A stretch of DNA of 64,000 nucleotides from positions 310,016 through 374,015 of the forward strand of contig JABHXA010000001.1 of NCBI GenBank assembly GCA_018657495.1, in the 5' to 3' direction. The notes under the pieces were generated by a model. That model ran no database searches, was not told where the DNA came from, and worked only from the letters and a program-made list of their open reading frames with translations. Made by a program: the position numbers and the translations under genes. Of the stretch, positions 17,485-27,722 are shown piece after piece (the first letter of the stretch is position 1; every line of letters starts with the position of its first letter). Origin of the DNA: Fidelibacterota bacterium. Lineage in GTDB: Bacteria; Fidelibacterota; Marinisomatia; SCGC-AAA003-L08; JACNLC01.

Positions 17485-18837
17485 TTACCGATGCAAGTTG
17501 TTAAAACTAATCATCCACCGGCTAACAAACATATCCGAAGCATAGGGTGTTATAATTTTTTGTTCATGTTCATCGTATAAACCAACATAGAAATTTGTTG
17601 TATCAATGACGGTATGAAGGGCTGTTTTTATTGACTTTATCATTTCAGATAAATTGGGGGCTGATACCGAGGCTTTTGTTATATTAAATAATACCGTATT
17701 TAAGCGTTCAGTTTGCTTGCGCTCGCTTATATCGTGTATGATGCCCTGAAATCCTGTAATTTCCCCATTCGAATCTTTCTGCAAGGTGGCTGATAAAATA
17801 CAGTCTATCGTTGAGCCATCTAGCTTATTTAGCATGAGTTCAATATCCTCAGTATATTCATTAGATTCAATGGTCTCCAGAAATTCAAACTGATCCTCTG
17901 GGTTTGTGAATATTTCGGAAATATTAATTGCAAACATTTCATCCCATGAGTAGCCTAGTAAAATTGTCATTGCTTGATTGAAATAAATGAGAGATCCTTC
18001 CATTGTTGAGACAAAGATTGCATCTCGCGAATTTTCGAAAAGAGTTCGAAGATTTTCTTCACTATTCTGCAATTCAATCTCAGTATTCTTAGCCAAGGTT
18101 ACATCTCTTGCGTTTACAACAAAACCCTCCACTTGGTCATTCTCTCCGAAATGGGGAAAATAATTTACCTCAAAAAATCTTTTGCCCTTTGTTGGAATAT
18201 CAAACCATCCAGAATACGCTGCTGTCTCTCCAGATAAACACTTCAGGGCATTTGGCTTTATAAAAATATCAAAGAATTCTTGCCCGAATATTTCCTGTGG
18301 TTTGCGGCCAATGATTTCTTCTGAAGTTTTATTAAATGCATCTAAATAAGCCTGGTTTATAGCAAGGTAAGTTAATTTATCATCGAGAAGAGCCATAAGA
18401 TCTGTGGAGCTGGATATAATATGTTTATATTGGTATAATTTTTTATCTTCAGCTTTTTTGATCCGCAACATAGAATTTAGATTTGCCAGTAGTTCACCTT
18501 CATCAATCGGTTTGACAAGATATGAATCACCGCCAATTTCCAATCCTCTTATTCGATCTTTTGCACTGGTTTTTATCGCAGTCAAAAAAATTATGGGAAT
18601 ACTCGAGGTTCTATTATCGGCCCGTAAACGTTTGCAAACTTCATAACCATCCATGTTTGGCATTTGAATATCTAATAGAATTGTGTCAGGGGAGTCAGAG
18701 ACTGCAAGTTCAATTCCCTCTATTCCGCTTTTTGCCGTTAGAATTTTATAATCTGGTTCCAGATTATTTAATAATGCTTTAATTGATATCAGATTATCCG
18801 CATTATCGTCAATTATCAAAACTTTCATTTTCTCCAT
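17485..18837 (-). CDS. REC-PAS-PAS protein ending in a truncated GAF domain
   Basis: 450 residues. A receiver (Asp in ILLDIQMPNMDG, about residue 55; Lys in YLVKPID) precedes PAS (about 135-255) and a second PAS (about 262-375). The start of a GAF domain follows (LNTVLFNITKASVSAPNLSE...TTNFYVGLYDE), which stops after about 75 residues with SRWMISFNNLHR. GAF domains are normally about 150 residues and here would usually be followed by HisKA and HATPase. No continuation exists in any frame in the 126 AT-rich bases downstream. So the gene is probably the 5' part of a former hybrid kinase shortened by a deletion, or a functional signalling adaptor. Confidence 0.8.
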   Translation of the reverse strand: MEKMKVLIIDDNADNLISIKALLNNLEPDYKILTAKSGIEGIELAVSDSPDTILLDIQMPNMDGYEVCKRLRADNRTSSIPIIFLTAIKTSAKDRIRGLEIGGDSYLVKPIDEGELLANLNSMLRIKKAEDKKLYQYKHIISSSTDLMALLDDKLTYLAINQAYLDAFNKTSEEIIGRKPQEIFGQEFFDIFIKPNALKCLSGETAAYSGWFDIPTKGKRFFEVNYFPHFGENDQVEGFVVNARDVTLAKNTEIELQNSEENLRTLFENSRDAIFVSTMEGSLIYFNQAMTILLGYSWDEMFAINISEIFTNPEDQFEFLETIESNEYTEDIELMLNKLDGSTIDCILSATLQKDSNGEITGFQGIIHDISERKQTERLNTVLFNITKASVSAPNLSEMIKSIKTALHTVIDTTNFYVGLYDEHEQKIITPYASDMFVSRWMISFNNLHR

Positions 18838-18865
18838 ATTTTCCTCAGCAATTTGAATTATCAGT

Positions 18866-21800
18866 TTACAAACTTAGCCATTTTTTAAGTACACTCTGAA
18901 TTTTTTCTGGATCAATGGGCTTGGTTAAATAATCATTACAGCCGGCAGCAAGTATCTTTTCCCGATCTCCCATCATTGTTTTTCCCGTAAGGGCAATGAC
19001 TGGAATATCTCTTGCTTTTTTATCCGCTTTGATTCTTTTGACTACTTCATAACCATCCATTAGAGGAAGCATGATATCAAGAATTACCAGGTCTGGCATA
19101 TTTTCTAAGGTCATTTTAAGACCCTGTTTTCCATCATTTGCTTCCTGAAGATTATATTTGTCTCTCAGTATAGCCTTGAGGGAGGTTAGGTTATCCATAT
19201 TGTCTTCTATTATTAGTATAGTGGGGAGAACTGTTTTGAAATTACTCCCACGTAATGACCGTTTTTTATTCTTCTCAGAGCCAACATCCAATTCATTGGT
19301 TGAAAGTTCAGGTTTATTTTCCAGCATGTCAAATACCTTTGAAAGCAATTGGTTTTTATTCACTGCTCCTTTTTGAATAAGATAAAATACACCATACGAT
19401 TTTAGCTTCTCAAGTTCTTCTGGAAATAAATCCATTGCCGTTAAAACCATTACGGATATACCAAGTGTATTCTGTTTGCAGATCGCATCCAGAACTTTAA
19501 AACCATCAACATCTGGCATCATCAGATCCAGTACTATTCCATCTGGACTTGTATGAGAAAGATAATCAAGGGCTTGTTGTCCTCCGAGGGCAATATCGAC
19601 AATATAACCTGCCGTTTCCAGTATGTAATTAATTTGCATTATGGTCTCATCATTGTCGTCCACAACCAAAATCCGCTTTTCAGATGTTATCAATGATTTT
19701 GGCTCATCCGCAATAGAATGTGTAATTGTAATGTTTTCGGTGGATGACAAAGACTGGGGCCATTTTAATGGAACCTTGAGAGTAAAGGTAGAGCCTTCTC
19801 CAAAATTGCTTTCGACAGCAATATCACCTTCTAATAATTGGGTTGACTTATAAACTATCGCCAGGCCTAATCCGGTGCCTTCATAAGATCGTGATAAGGA
19901 GGAATCAACTTGGTGAAACTCACGAAAAATACTGCTAATCATGTCAGGGTGAATACCGATACCCGTATCCTTGACTTTGACCACCAAACTATCAGTATCA
20001 AATGATACATCTATAATAACTGAACCGGCCTCGGTAAATTTTATTGCATTGCCGACAATATTTGTCAAGATGCGATGGATTTTTAATTCATCACTTTCCA
20101 AATATGGAATATCCTCGGGAATATTCGCTTTCAATTCAAGGTTTTTTTTGTGTGCAAGTGGGGACAGGCTTTCTGCTATACCTAATATAGTACTGGATAT
20201 ATTGAAAGAATTTATGTGTAATTCAGCAAAACCAGCCTCAATTCTTGAAAGATCGAGGATATCATTAATAAGTTGTAATAATTGTTTGCCATTCCTTTCA
20301 ATAATCTCAAGATAGTGAGATTGTTCTGTTGAAAGAATTTCCTGGGTCTGATCAATCAGTACTTTGGAAAGGGTTAGAATGGAATTCAGTGGCGTGCGCA
20401 ACTCATGGCTCATATTTGATAGGAATTGGCTTTTTAAACGATTTGCTTCTTCCACTTGTTGGCGCTGCGATTCCAATTCAATGTTTTGAGCAAGAATATT
20501 TTCGGAAGTATTTTGCAGTTCTTGGGTCGACCTTTGTAGTTCCTCGGTTTGTGCTTGCAATTCCTCTGTTTGTGCTTCCAGCTTTTGATTAGCTTGAGCG
20601 AGGTTTTCGGCAAGTATTCTAGTTCGTTCATTGGCAATTAAACTGGAGTATGAAGCATTTATATTCAGCCAGGATTGCTGGAGAATTATATAGCTTTCTT
20701 TACTGAAATTGTGAATATTTATGAGTGAAATAATGGCAATAATATTATTTTCAACTAAAATTGGAATGGTAATAATTTCTTTTGGTACAATGTCACCTGC
20801 AGTTGTCTGATATCTAAAGACCGTTTCCTCCGGAATATTCTTTAGATAATAAATGCTTTTACTTGAAAGAACATTGCCAAACTCACCTTCCGGGTTTTCA
20901 AAATTAAACGTTTTTAGTAAAGCTTCATTGGCACCTATAGAAAAAGACGGTTCAAATTTAGAGATCATTTCATTCAAAATATAAAATACGCCCATGTTGG
21001 AATTGGTTATATCCATCATGTTTTGTAAAATTTTACGGCCGAATACATGAATGGATGATTGTTCAATCAGCATGCCAGATACACCCATAACACCATGTTG
21101 GATGACTTCCTTTGACTCAATTGAGTCGGTTAACTCATTTATGGATAGAGCGAGTGAACCGAGTTCATCTTCAGAATTAATTTCATTTCTAACTGATAGA
21201 TCACCTGATTTAACTTTTTGGGATATAGTAAACATATCAAAAATGGGTTTCGATAATGCATTACCAATAAAATAAGCAGTGATATAAATCAGAAAAGTAG
21301 ATAATAGAAATAACACAATGAAATTATATATCATATCACGAATAGGTTCATACAATTCATAAATATCCTGTTTACAAACAAAACCCCAGCCTGTTTCAGG
21401 GATAAAGGTATAAGCAGCAAGAACTTTCTCACCGCGGTAATCGGAAGTAACGGTTATCCCGGTTTTTCCCTGCGATGCGTAAATGGCCGGTTTGGCATTT
21501 ATTTGAAGATTCAACGGTACATTTTCATGCCAGCGCAATTCGTTCAAAGCCAAAACATCTTTATTGACGATAAGCGTCTCTCCCGTTTTCCCAAGTCCAA
21601 CCCTGTCTAGTAACATTTTATAAAGCGAATTTTTTAGATCGACCCTTGCCGCCAGAATGCCGATAATATGTGACTGGTCGTGTTCATTACAAAAGATAGG
21701 AGCAGAAAAGACCATCTCATTTTCTTGTGATAATTTGGAATAATGTATATCATTGATAAATAAATCTCTGGTCTCCATTGGTTCAGTAAAGTAAGGATAT

Positions 21801-22216
21801 TGGGATTTATCCAATCCTTGAGATAAACGGTTGGTTGATATTTGAATGACGCCTGTTTTGGGATTAATTATAGATAATTCGTGAAAAGATGAATAATGTT
21901 TCAAAAAGAGACCCAAACGATTGTTAATAATTTCTGTTGCTCTTTGATCGTTTTTATCAAGGTTTTCTTTGCTTGTAATCTCTTCTAGATTCCTTGATAA
22001 TAACATTATATCTCTACTATTCTCTTCTATCCAGAAATCTAAATGTTCAACTTTTAAATCACGAATTGCTGTAAGTTTATCGAAAGTTCTTGTTTTAATT
22101 ACATTTACTCTCTGATTATATGTAATTACTATAGCTGTTATTAGCGGAATTAACGCAATAATAAGAAACCAGAATATTAATCGGGTTTTGATACTGTTGA
22201 ACTTATATAATTTCAT
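18866..22216 (-). CDS. Membrane hybrid sensor kinase: Cache-HAMP-GAF-HisKA-HATPase-REC-REC
   Basis: 1116 residues from ATG 22216 (GGAG 7 nt upstream); a longer start at 22264 lacks a site. Order: TM1 (about 12-33); extracytoplasmic double-Cache domain (to about 290); TM2 (about 296-320); HAMP (to about 370); GAF-like (about 385-535); a coiled coil of repeated E-E-L-Q-A-Q-T; HisKA with His604 in SHELRTPLNS. HATPase follows (NIVGNAIKFTEAG, VKDTGIGI, EGTGLGLAI). Receiver 1 has Asp897 in IVLDLMMPDVDG, but YLIQKG replaces the usual K-P end. Receiver 2 has Asp1047 in VILDIMLPLMDG and an intact YLTKP. It probably senses a small external molecule and passes phosphate through its own receivers. It lies 28 bp upstream of the REC-PAS-PAS gene. 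Confidence 0.92.
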   Translation of the reverse strand: MKLYKFNSIKTRLIFWFLIIALIPLITAIVITYNQRVNVIKTRTFDKLTAIRDLKVEHLDFWIEENSRDIMLLSRNLEEITSKENLDKNDQRATEIINNRLGLFLKHYSSFHELSIINPKTGVIQISTNRLSQGLDKSQYPYFTEPMETRDLFINDIHYSKLSQENEMVFSAPIFCNEHDQSHIIGILAARVDLKNSLYKMLLDRVGLGKTGETLIVNKDVLALNELRWHENVPLNLQINAKPAIYASQGKTGITVTSDYRGEKVLAAYTFIPETGWGFVCKQDIYELYEPIRDMIYNFIVLFLLSTFLIYITAYFIGNALSKPIFDMFTISQKVKSGDLSVRNEINSEDELGSLALSINELTDSIESKEVIQHGVMGVSGMLIEQSSIHVFGRKILQNMMDITNSNMGVFYILNEMISKFEPSFSIGANEALLKTFNFENPEGEFGNVLSSKSIYYLKNIPEETVFRYQTTAGDIVPKEIITIPILVENNIIAIISLINIHNFSKESYIILQQSWLNINASYSSLIANERTRILAENLAQANQKLEAQTEELQAQTEELQRSTQELQNTSENILAQNIELESQRQQVEEANRLKSQFLSNMSHELRTPLNSILTLSKVLIDQTQEILSTEQSHYLEIIERNGKQLLQLINDILDLSRIEAGFAELHINSFNISSTILGIAESLSPLAHKKNLELKANIPEDIPYLESDELKIHRILTNIVGNAIKFTEAGSVIIDVSFDTDSLVVKVKDTGIGIHPDMISSIFREFHQVDSSLSRSYEGTGLGLAIVYKSTQLLEGDIAVESNFGEGSTFTLKVPLKWPQSLSSTENITITHSIADEPKSLITSEKRILVVDDNDETIMQINYILETAGYIVDIALGGQQALDYLSHTSPDGIVLDLMMPDVDGFKVLDAICKQNTLGISVMVLTAMDLFPEELEKLKSYGVFYLIQKGAVNKNQLLSKVFDMLENKPELSTNELDVGSEKNKKRSLRGSNFKTVLPTILIIEDNMDNLTSLKAILRDKYNLQEANDGKQGLKMTLENMPDLVILDIMLPLMDGYEVVKRIKADKKARDIPVIALTGKTMMGDREKILAAGCNDYLTKPIDPEKIQSVLKKWLSL

Positions 22217-22353
22217 TCTAACTCCAAAAAAATATTTTCTAAATTTGTTGGGGTAGTTAAGCACACAGTTTAACTATACAACTGATCTACAACTACATTT
22301 AAATCTCATTCAACAAATATATTCTAGGCCGTGCCCCACAACCGGGCGAATCT

Positions 22354-23757
22354 TTATTCTTCACCACCCATGGCATTAATTTTATTCTGCAAATCTCTAA
22401 TCTTTAATTCTCGTCCAACAAATACTTTCATAGCCTTATCAAGTTCTTGGTTTTTAAGTTCTAATTCTCTGGTTCTATTTTCTATCATTTCTTCCAGATG
22501 CAAACGGTGTTTCTTTAGTTCGTCCGTTTTTTGTGTAAGTTGTTTTGTTTTATCAATGAGTTTTTTATCTACCAGCTTTCGTTCGGTTATATCTTGAAAT
22601 GATCCTGATACAGCTTTTGTTACACCATCTTCCTGATGGGCTTTTCCAACAGAATGAATCCAGCGACGTTTTCCTTTAGCGGTTATAATTTCAAGTTCAA
22701 GGTCGAATGGTTCTCCCGTTTTTATTGTATGATTAAAGGCCTTTTCAATTATTGGTCTTGCAGAAGGAATATAAAAATTTAATCCTTTATTCACATCGGG
22801 CTTAAAATGCTGGTCCACTTCATGGATTCGATAGATTTCATCTGTCCAGGTTTGGGTCATTGTATTCAGGTCAACTGCCCAACCACCTATTCGGCCGATT
22901 TTTTCTGTATCATTAAGCAGGATTTTTATTTTTTTTAATTCATTTTCCGCCAATTTGTGTTCGGAAATGTCCTTGAAAGTGACTACAGCCCCTGAAAGCT
23001 TTCCTTGTTCGTTTCTAATTGGGGAGCTGATGTATTCCACCGCAAAGCTGCTACCATCCTTACGCCAGAAAATTTCATCAACTACCCTGTGAACCTTTCC
23101 GTCCTTATAGGCAGCATAGATTGGGCAGTCGTTTCGATCATAGATGGTACCGTCAGGTTTTGTATGATGCAGTAGATCATGCTGTCTTTTGCCTAGAATC
23201 TCCTCAATTTCCCATCCGATCATTTTGGCTGCGGCAGGATTGAGAAACGTGGTATTACCATCTAAATCTAGTCCATAAATTCCATCACCGGCATTGTCCA
23301 AAATCATTTTGTTCAATTTACTAAGTTCAAATATTGCCACCTCAGCCTTTTTGCGTTCAGTAATGTCGGAAAACAGCATAGTAAATTTCCCTTTTTCGGG
23401 AGAGAACGATTTCACATTATAATATTTGTCAGTGTTGTGGTTATAATTTTCTGTTTCGTCCGGTCTTTGCGTTACAGCAACAGCACCATAAAATTCAATC
23501 CAGCTTTGTTCAACATCCGGATAGATTTCTTTTATGGTTTTACCCAAGGTAGCATTTATTTTCATACCGGTAATTTTTTCGAAGGCAGGGTTAATTAGCA
23601 GAAATCTATAATCTATAGGTATGTCTTGTTCATCACTAATTATTTCGCATAACGCAAATCCTATTGGTAATTCCTCAAATAGCTCTTGAAAGATGTCATT
23701 GGTGGCTATTTTTGATATCGAAGATAAAGTTGAATTTGATTTGTTTTTTTTACTCAT
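22354..23757 (-). CDS. PAS-domain protein without kinase output
   Basis: 467 residues, soluble, with three PAS/PAC domains (about 15-125, 135-260, 275-390), each closing with a D-I-[ST]-E-[RH]-K type linker. A charged coiled coil follows (ENRTRELELKNQELDKAMKVF), and the chain stops at INAMGGEE. No HisKA, GGDEF, EAL or receiver is present, and the stop is clean. It may act as a sensory partner for the hybrid kinase downstream (138 bp) or for CheR upstream. Alternatively it has lost its kinase. The same coiled-coil end occurs just before kinase domains in related proteins, so truncation is plausible. Confidence 0.8.
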   Translation of the reverse strand: MSKKNKSNSTLSSISKIATNDIFQELFEELPIGFALCEIISDEQDIPIDYRFLLINPAFEKITGMKINATLGKTIKEIYPDVEQSWIEFYGAVAVTQRPDETENYNHNTDKYYNVKSFSPEKGKFTMLFSDITERKKAEVAIFELSKLNKMILDNAGDGIYGLDLDGNTTFLNPAAAKMIGWEIEEILGKRQHDLLHHTKPDGTIYDRNDCPIYAAYKDGKVHRVVDEIFWRKDGSSFAVEYISSPIRNEQGKLSGAVVTFKDISEHKLAENELKKIKILLNDTEKIGRIGGWAVDLNTMTQTWTDEIYRIHEVDQHFKPDVNKGLNFYIPSARPIIEKAFNHTIKTGEPFDLELEIITAKGKRRWIHSVGKAHQEDGVTKAVSGSFQDITERKLVDKKLIDKTKQLTQKTDELKKHRLHLEEMIENRTRELELKNQELDKAMKVFVGRELKIRDLQNKINAMGGEE

Positions 23758-23981
23758 GATTTATCCTATTTGCGTTATAAATGTGGCACTAATTATATTG
23801 GGGGATGAAGTAATGCCGATAATGAATCTGAGGCTCCTTTTTCATAGCCTTGTTTTTTAGGTAATAAATAAGCAAACAATGTAATTGTTATAACCATAAA
23901 AGGCCTCTGGGGTTGTAAGAATCTATTATTGGGTGCTGATATATTCATGATTTATAATTGTTGGTTGTATCAAAACGCCAC

Positions 23982-24821
23982 TTATCTTTTCTTATAAATA
24001 TTACACATTCCTGTCACATCTTCAAATTTACGGGTGAATTCACTTGCAGTCGTTTCTGTTTTACCCAAAACCAAAATTCCATTTTTCACCAAAGAGAAAC
24101 ACAATTTTTCAAATATCCTATTATGGGACAATGGATTTATGTAAATAAGTAGATTTCTACAGAACACAATATCGAATTCACCATAAATACTTTCAGATGG
24201 AATCATTGTGTTCTTATTTAGCATGTCAAATTGTGAAAAACTGACCATTTGTTTTATTCCCGGTTTCAGTATATATGAATCATTTCTGTCAAAAAAATAT
24301 TTTTTTAATAATTCGTATTTTACGTTCTTTATATTTTCAAATGAATAAACCGCTTTATGGGCAGACTGTAGTGCTTTTTTATCAATGTCCGTTGCAAATA
24401 TCATTGTGTTGAAATCGAGCCCTTCTTTTTCAAGGATCTCATTTATCAGTATCGCTATGGAATACGGTTCTTCTCCAGTCGAACAGCCTGCAGACCAAAT
24501 TCTGAGTTGGTTATTATTCGAAGATTTCTTTTTTGAAATTATTTTAGGAAGAATATGCGTAGCTATATATTCAAAAGTGAATGTATTGCGAAAAAATCTG
24601 GTGACATTTATGGTTAGAACATCCAGTAGGGCCGTCATTTCTTCACTGTGGTTCTTTAAGTAATCCAGATAATGGAGGTAAGAGTCAATGTTTAAAGATG
24701 ATAATCGTTTGCCCATCCGTCTTTCTATCATTGAATGGCGATACACGGAGAAATCCAATCCGCTATTTTTATAAATAAACTCTAAAATGATACTAAATTC
24801 AATATGCTGATTGTCAATCAT
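23982..24821 (-). CDS. cheR: CheR-type protein-glutamate methyltransferase
   Basis: About 279 residues. An N-terminal helical CheR domain (about 10-60, ERRMGKRL...) precedes the SAM-binding catalytic domain with IWSAGCSTGEEPYSIAI (about 98-114), the acidic ATDID that contacts SAM, and DIVFCRNLLIYIN (motif near 215). It methylates glutamates in chemoreceptor-type signalling proteins in known systems. No chemoreceptor, CheA or CheB is in the window, so the target may be one of the neighbouring PAS or hybrid kinases. ATG 24821 is used; a TTG at 24836 is possible. Neither has a clear Shine-Dalgarno. Confidence 0.88.
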   Translation of the reverse strand: MIDNQHIEFSIILEFIYKNSGLDFSVYRHSMIERRMGKRLSSLNIDSYLHYLDYLKNHSEEMTALLDVLTINVTRFFRNTFTFEYIATHILPKIISKKKSSNNNQLRIWSAGCSTGEEPYSIAILINEILEKEGLDFNTMIFATDIDKKALQSAHKAVYSFENIKNVKYELLKKYFFDRNDSYILKPGIKQMVSFSQFDMLNKNTMIPSESIYGEFDIVFCRNLLIYINPLSHNRIFEKLCFSLVKNGILVLGKTETTASEFTRKFEDVTGMCNIYKKR

Positions 24822-25055
24822 TTTGGATCTTGTCAAATAATGAGAATGGTTTTACTAAAATTCTGGAGACTCTTATCCATAATTTACATCAATAATCAGG
24901 ATTTTTAGGACTTTAATTTTAATTCTCCGAGAGACTATCATTGCATAAATGTCACATTGAATTATTACTTTTTAATTAGGATTTAAAGAGCTGATATTAG
25001 TTATTGAGCATTTTTAAATCGAAGGCATGTAAGAATTTGTTATGATAGATGTAAT

Positions 25056-26450
25056 TTAATCAATGATATTTATAGTTGCCTGATAAGACGCCATTTCAAA
25101 TACGGGCAGATTGTCAAGAAGATTTTGGTGAGAGCCTTCCAAAATGGATGGTTTAAAAGACCTGAATAGCATCCTCGCTGAAACAGTCAATGTGCCAGTT
25201 ATGTCAGGGGGCACATCAAAGGAATATGATTTATATCTTGCTCCAAAACCGGGGAGGGTGCTATTAATGATTCCATGAGCATCAGTTACACCCGAAATAT
25301 GATTTCCCTGTGCATCCAGCAATTGCGAGTAAAATAACAATAGCTGATCATCGTTTTCATCTAATCCCGCACTGTCATTAGAGATAAGGCCGGACTCAAA
25401 TAGCAGGATTCCATTTTGTGAAATGGTAAACTCCATCCAGGCTTCCCTGGCAAATGTAACACCTGAGGGGAGGGCATGGCCGGTGAGACTAGTTATGGTG
25501 AAAGGGATAACAAGGGTCTCGCCGGACCCAACTGAAGCAGGAAAATCTACATCTGGATAACCTGGTGAAATATTCAGGGCTCCACTCAATAATTCCGAAA
25601 CCGCCTGATATGCGGCTGTATTTTCAACTGGAGAGGATAAATCCAAATCCACCCCAGTAAACCGATGATCGCTATGACCATCTGGATATTTAACCATGTG
25701 GCAATCCTGGCAGGTCATGCCACCGGACATGGCTGCAGCGGGAATTCGGTTCCATTCTGTATAGGTGATTTCTGCTTCGACACCGCGAATAAAAAAATCA
25801 TGGCATGGCAGACATATTTCAGATCTTTGGTAAATAGGCGCATACTGAGACTCGTGAAATGAGTTTGCCACCGGGTTCTCGATTGAACCATATTCAATTC
25901 CCTCACCAGGATTATAATGATATTCGGCGTTGGCACTTACATCGTCACCAGTGACAACTGCTGTTGATAATTTTGTCATGGTATGACAGACATCACAGCC
26001 AATTCCTTCTTTGATCACATGGTTTTCATTGGAGTTTTGGAGAGATTCACTATCACCATATTGGTCAAGAAATACACCCGTAACAAATGCAACGGGATTA
26101 TGACATTGGAGGCAAAACCTTTCGCCTGTCCCGGGCCTAGACAGCTGCTCGCCATTCCAACCGCCAAAAAAGACCGGATCTTTCATAGCATAGGCGTGCA
26201 TCGATTCGTTCCATTCATTATAATGATTTGGATGACAGGACATACAGGAATCTGACGGCAGGAAATCTGTTGGCATCATTTCTGTATCAACAATTCTACC
26301 ATTACCATCCAATGAATATAATTTCTCGGGGAAGAAATCTTCTGTTGACGGCTCATTAAGATCTCCCGAATCATTACATTGAATAAAGATTAAACCGCAT
26401 ATAAGCAGGGTGGCATAAACGAGAGATGATTTTCGATAAGTATATTTCAT
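25056..26450 (-). CDS. Exported pentahaem c-type cytochrome
   Basis: 464 residues with an N-terminal export signal (about 8-25, possibly a lipoprotein at IQC) and five CxxCH haem sites: CMSCH, CLQCH, CDVCH, CLPCH and CQDCH, all in the first 235 residues. This resembles the cytochrome c554/NrfB-like multihaem group. The C-terminal 200 residues look like an all-beta domain (TSLTGHALPSGVTFAREAWMEF) also seen in such cytochromes. Likely periplasmic or surface electron transfer. The beta-propeller lipoprotein gene ends 116 bp upstream on the same strand. Partner and redox substrate are unknown. Confidence 0.88.
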   Translation of the reverse strand: MKYTYRKSSLVYATLLICGLIFIQCNDSGDLNEPSTEDFFPEKLYSLDGNGRIVDTEMMPTDFLPSDSCMSCHPNHYNEWNESMHAYAMKDPVFFGGWNGEQLSRPGTGERFCLQCHNPVAFVTGVFLDQYGDSESLQNSNENHVIKEGIGCDVCHTMTKLSTAVVTGDDVSANAEYHYNPGEGIEYGSIENPVANSFHESQYAPIYQRSEICLPCHDFFIRGVEAEITYTEWNRIPAAAMSGGMTCQDCHMVKYPDGHSDHRFTGVDLDLSSPVENTAAYQAVSELLSGALNISPGYPDVDFPASVGSGETLVIPFTITSLTGHALPSGVTFAREAWMEFTISQNGILLFESGLISNDSAGLDENDDQLLLFYSQLLDAQGNHISGVTDAHGIINSTLPGFGARYKSYSFDVPPDITGTLTVSARMLFRSFKPSILEGSHQNLLDNLPVFEMASYQATINIID

Positions 26451-26566
26451 AATTCTATATGTTTTCTATGTGTTTTGATAGTCCATCATAAACGGTTTTT
26501 GGTGATCCCAATACTTTGGCCGTAAGCCTGAAGATTGAAATCAATATATTTTATAACTGTTAACCC

Positions 26567-27718
26567 TTATCTCCCCGCGGCTACACCGCCACAGAGAAGC
26601 ATATCAGGGTTATCGGATAATTGCATCGTTGAAACAAGAGTGCCCGAATTTGCATCCAACATATGTATTTCTCCAGTCAAACGAGAGGAGACGAATAATC
26701 TACTTCCATCGCCGGAGACATCAATTCCATGAAGCGTGTGAAAGTCATTATCCCGGGATATCCAATTCAAAATCAACTCATCATTGTTGATGGATACACT
26801 TGCTATACCTGAACTGTTTGCGACACTGCCATCGCCAGACAGCACAACAAAAATGGTATTTGAAATAGGTGACTTTACAGAATGCCATGGTTTTGACGAC
26901 CATTGGAAATTTAATGAATCAACAAGAGTCATGGTGGAGGTATCCCATAATTGAATATTGCCGTTTATTTCTGTTTCAACTCCAGTATATGGATTCATCC
27001 ATTTACCGGCTGAGCAACTTACAACAACTCTATTGGGGCTGGTGACGGTACATTGTATTGGTTTTAATCTCTGGACCTCTAACCCGGGTGTTGATGGATT
27101 TATATTTTGATCTAATGCTGATCCAGTAACCTGACCACTAATCAAATCTATCTGATATAACCAGTCTGCGGTATTGCTGGCCGTAATGATATAACCCGAT
27201 GCGGCATCCACAGAAATACCATGGGGGGATGGTGAGTCAATTTGATATTCTGTCACAGATTCCAGGCTGCCGGTGGAATAGTCGATTTCTTGAATGACCT
27301 GTGAAACTGTGCCCATCATCATGCCAGCCATGGGCATCATCCGCGAGCAGTACAATTTTTTATTATCCACATCCAGCGTCATTAATGCCGGCGAGTCTCC
27401 CAACATTAGGGTATCGATTAAAGCGTCTGATTCCAGATCGTACATACCCACATATCCACTCATAATGGTTGTTACAAACCAGTATCCGTTTGTTTTGTCA
27501 ATCGAGACAAAGTGTGGAGTGTTATCCATTTCGCTTCCATTAAAATCAGTATCGATCAATTTGATGATTTCCAGGTTTTCCGCATCCAATACCGCAACCT
27601 GATCGACGCCCTGCAATGTAACATATAGTTTGCTTAGCGGTTCATTAGAGGAGTCGTCATCAAAAATTCCGCAACCACCAGCCAGTATCAATAAAAATAT
27701 ATATAATGTCTTTTTCAT
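26567..27718 (-). CDS. YncE-like beta-propeller lipoprotein
   Basis: 383 residues starting MKKTLYIFLLILAGGC; the Cys is a likely lipidation site (AGGC). The body consists of repeated blades such as KLYVTLQGVDQVAVLDAENLE, GYIITASNTADWLYQIDLISG and RLFVSSRLTGEIHMLDANSG, typical of YncE/surface-layer 40-residue YVTN propellers. ATG 27718 is chosen since GAGG lies upstream and the upstream gene's TAG is at 27723, giving a 4-bp gap. Probable extracytoplasmic binding protein in one transcript with the LVIVD protein upstream and perhaps the pentahaem cytochrome downstream. Confidence 0.82.
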   Translation of the reverse strand: MKKTLYIFLLILAGGCGIFDDDSSNEPLSKLYVTLQGVDQVAVLDAENLEIIKLIDTDFNGSEMDNTPHFVSIDKTNGYWFVTTIMSGYVGMYDLESDALIDTLMLGDSPALMTLDVDNKKLYCSRMMPMAGMMMGTVSQVIQEIDYSTGSLESVTEYQIDSPSPHGISVDAASGYIITASNTADWLYQIDLISGQVTGSALDQNINPSTPGLEVQRLKPIQCTVTSPNRVVVSCSAGKWMNPYTGVETEINGNIQLWDTSTMTLVDSLNFQWSSKPWHSVKSPISNTIFVVLSGDGSVANSSGIASVSINNDELILNWISRDNDFHTLHGIDVSGDGSRLFVSSRLTGEIHMLDANSGTLVSTMQLSDNPDMLLCGGVAAGR

Positions 27719-27722
27719 TTTT

